The notes under the pieces were generated by a model. The model was not told where the DNA came from. It ran no database searches and was given only the letters and a program-made list of their open reading frames with translations. A program made the position numbers and the translations under genes. A DNA stretch of 15,676 nucleotides. It comes from Deltaproteobacteria bacterium. Its GTDB lineage: Bacteria; Desulfobacterota_C; Deferrisomatia; Deferrisomatales; JACRMM01. How positions within the stretch are numbered: the first letter of the stretch is position 1; every line of letters begins with the position of its first letter. This document shows positions 13,855 to 15,676 of this stretch, one piece after another. The stretch is from NCBI GenBank assembly GCA_016218905.1, contig JACRCS010000566.1, positions 1 through 15,676 on the forward strand, in the 5' to 3' direction.

Positions 13855-14855
13855 TCACCCGGCGCAGGGCCGCGGGACACTTCCTGCTGCAGCACCGCAC
13901 GGGGCTCACGGTGCTCTGCCTCGCCGGCGCTCTGGCGGCCATCCCCTCGTTCTGGGGCAATCCCTACACGCTCGGCCTCTCCTGCCTCATCGCCATTCAC
14001 GTGATCGTCGCCCTGGGGTTGAACCTCTTCGTCGGGTACGCGGGCCAGATCTCGCTGGGGCACGGCGCGTTCTTCGGGCTCGGCGCGTACGGCAGCGCCG
14101 TCTGCACGGCGACCTACGGGCTCCCCCCCTGGCCGGTCATGGGGAGCGTGGCAGCCGCCGTGGGCCTCGTCGCCTGGCTCCTGGCGACCCCCATCCTGCG
14201 GCTTCGCAGCCACTACCTGGCCATGGCGACCATCGGCTTCAACCTGGTGGTCTACAGGGTCCTGGTCGAGTGGAGCAGCGTGACGGGCGGGCCGAGCGGT
14301 CTGCCCGGCGTGCCCGCCCTCTCGGTGGCGGGGTTTGAGTTCGGGACGGATGAGCGCTTCCACTATCTCGCCTGGGGCGCGGCCCTGCTGGCCTTCACCC
14401 TCTGCATCAACCTGGTGCGGTCCGGAGTGGGGCGGGGCCTCGCGGCCGTGGCGTCGGACGAGGCGGCGGCGGAATGCCTCGGGGTGGACGTGCGCAGCGC
14501 CAAGACGGGGATCTTCGTCCTCTCGGCCGTCTTCGCGTCGCTCGCCGGCAGCCTCTACGCCCATTACCTCCGCTTCGTCAGCCCCGACACCTTCGGCCTC
14601 TTCGCCTCGCTCGACTTCGTCACGATGGTGGTCGTGGGCGGGCTCGGCTCCATCTGGGGCACGCTCTTCGGGGTCGGGGTCCTGAGCCTCCTTCCGGAGT
14701 TCCTCGGCGTCTTCGAGGAGTGGCGGGAGGTCGTCCACGGCGTGATCCTGCTCGTCATCCTCATCCTCCTTCCCCAGGGCCTGGTCATCGGCTGTCTGGA
14801 CCTCGGGAGGACGCGTGCCGCGCGCCGGCGCCTCGCGACGGAGACACCGGCGTGA
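13851..14855 (+). CDS. livM: Branched-chain amino acid-type ABC transporter permease LivM
   Basis: A 334-residue second permease, partner of LivH. A basic N-terminus is followed by multiple membrane segments. Family marks are L-N-L-F-V-G-Y-A-G-Q-I-S-L-G-H, TGGPSGLPGVP, A-S-D-E-A-A-A-E-C-L-G-V-D and the C-terminal LLPQGLV. It starts at GTG in a 4-bp overlap with the livH stop and ends in a 4-bp GTGA overlap with livG, so the three are coupled. The tail (last 20 residues) is Arg-rich and cytoplasmic. Confidence 0.93.
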   Translation: MITRRRAAGHFLLQHRTGLTVLCLAGALAAIPSFWGNPYTLGLSCLIAIHVIVALGLNLFVGYAGQISLGHGAFFGLGAYGSAVCTATYGLPPWPVMGSVAAAVGLVAWLLATPILRLRSHYLAMATIGFNLVVYRVLVEWSSVTGGPSGLPGVPALSVAGFEFGTDERFHYLAWGAALLAFTLCINLVRSGVGRGLAAVASDEAAAECLGVDVRSAKTGIFVLSAVFASLAGSLYAHYLRFVSPDTFGLFASLDFVTMVVVGGLGSIWGTLFGVGVLSLLPEFLGVFEEWREVVHGVILLVILILLPQGLVIGCLDLGRTRAARRRLATETPA

Positions 14856-15676
14856 GCGCCGGCAGGACGATCCTGTCCCTCCAGGGCGTCTCGAAGCGCT
14901 ACGGCGGCCTGCCCGCCCTGGCGGACGTCTCCTTCGAGGTGGAAGCGGGGACGGTGACCGCCCTCATCGGGCCCAACGGCGCCGGGAAGAGCACGGCGCT
15001 CAACTGCATCTCGGGCCTCCTCCGGCCGGACGCGGGCTCGATCACCTTCGGCGGCCGGGAGGTGACCGGGCTGGCGGCCCACCGCATCGCGCGGCTCGGG
15101 ATGGCGCGGACCTTCCAGAACCTGAAGATCTTCCCCCGGCTCTCGGTGCTCGACAACGTGCTCTGCGGTCTCTCGGTCCGGGCGGGTCGTTCCCTGCTGC
15201 TGGCGATGCTCCGGCCTCCCCGCCTGCGGCACCGGGAGCGGGCGCTGCGGCTCCGAGCCCTGGCGGCGTTGGACGTCCTGGGGCTGACGGAGCGGGCGCA
15301 CATCCCCGCCGGAGTGCTCCCCTATGGAGAGTGGAAACGCCTCGAGATGGCGCGGGCGTTCGTCTCCGACCCGCTCATCGCGCTCCTCGACGAGCCGGTC
15401 GCCGGCTTGAACGCCGACGAAACGGCCCAGGTGGCGGCCCTGATTCGCTCCCTGCGGGCGGCGGGGCGCACCATGCTCCTGATCGAGCACGACATGGACC
15501 TCGTGATGGGGGTCTCGGACTGGGTGGTGGTGCTGGACGGGGGCCGGGTGATCGCTCGGGGAACGCCCGAGGAGGTGCGGAAGAACCCGCTCGTCCTGGA
15601 GGCCTACCGGGGCCAGGCTGCCTGTGCGGCAGCGGTGAAAGGAGAAGGTGCCCTTGGAACGGATCCGGTCGTGGGA
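14852..15676 (+). CDS. livG: Branched-chain amino acid-type ABC transporter ATP-binding protein LivG (3' end beyond window)
   Basis: 275 residues are visible from GTG 14852 with no stop before the window edge. Walker A is GPNGAGKS (40-47), the Q-loop is in RTFQNLKIF (Q89), the signature is LPYGEWKRLEMARAF (156-170), Walker B is LIALLDEP (175-182), and the switch His is H203 in IEHDMDL. The signature has Glu where Gln is usual in L-x-Y-G-Q. The LivG core normally ends near the V-L-E-A-Y segment at about 252, so at least 23 extra residues are present. AAAGGAG (15638-15644) lies near the end and could serve a following livF gene starting at GTG 15648 or TTG 15654, which would overlap livG. Too little is visible to annotate it. 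No binding protein (LivK) gene is in the window. Confidence 0.93.
   Translation, partial: MSAGRTILSLQGVSKRYGGLPALADVSFEVEAGTVTALIGPNGAGKSTALNCISGLLRPDAGSITFGGREVTGLAAHRIARLGMARTFQNLKIFPRLSVLDNVLCGLSVRAGRSLLLAMLRPPRLRHRERALRLRALAALDVLGLTERAHIPAGVLPYGEWKRLEMARAFVSDPLIALLDEPVAGLNADETAQVAALIRSLRAAGRTMLLIEHDMDLVMGVSDWVVVLDGGRVIARGTPEEVRKNPLVLEAYRGQAACAAAVKGEGALGTDPVVG

Overview
The window is a GC-rich (roughly two-thirds G+C by eye) bacterial segment. Every real gene reads on the + strand. It fits an anaerobe or facultative anaerobe of the Desulfobacterota or Rokubacteria kind, because it combines ferredoxin-linked 2-oxoacid oxidation, a radical-type 2-hydroxyacyl-CoA dehydratase pair and a Liv-type ABC transporter. 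This taxonomic guess is weak because no marker gene is present.

Layout. Positions 1-178 are the 3' end of a group II intron: the last 29 residues of the intron reverse transcriptase/maturase, then RNA domains V and VI with a bulged branch-point A. The intron ends exactly at the start of a 38-bp repeat. A second copy of that repeat, not interrupted by the intron, lies 190 bp downstream behind a perfect 8-bp hairpin. Positions 179-711 are otherwise gene-free and hold hairpins and repeat fragments. A sigma70-like promoter (712-740) and a 12-bp palindrome (760-771) precede an XRE-cupin regulator (785-1369).

From 1399 to the window edge a tightly packed gene string follows. It encodes two subunits of a 2-hydroxyacyl-CoA dehydratase/benzoyl-CoA reductase family enzyme, a D-2-hydroxyacid dehydrogenase, an acyl-CoA ligase, indolepyruvate-type ferredoxin oxidoreductase subunits IorA and IorB, a 3-hydroxyacyl-CoA dehydrogenase, a thiolase, a second acyl-CoA ligase, and the LivH, LivM and LivG parts of an ABC importer. 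LivG runs off the edge.

How the genes may work together (inference). An imported amino acid or aromatic/branched acid yields a 2-oxoacid. One branch would oxidise it to acyl-CoA, CO2 and reduced ferredoxin (IorAB). The other would reduce it to a D-2-hydroxyacid, activate it to the CoA ester and dehydrate it to the 2-enoyl-CoA. The 3-hydroxyacyl-CoA dehydrogenase and thiolase would then finish a beta-oxidation round. This resembles the reductive and oxidative branches of clostridial aromatic amino acid (Fld-type) fermentation, but with a CoA ligase where the clostridial pathway has a CoA transferase. Three expected parts are missing from the window: the ATP-dependent activator of the dehydratase, an enoyl-CoA hydratase and an aminotransferase. 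The substrate cannot be read from the sequence.
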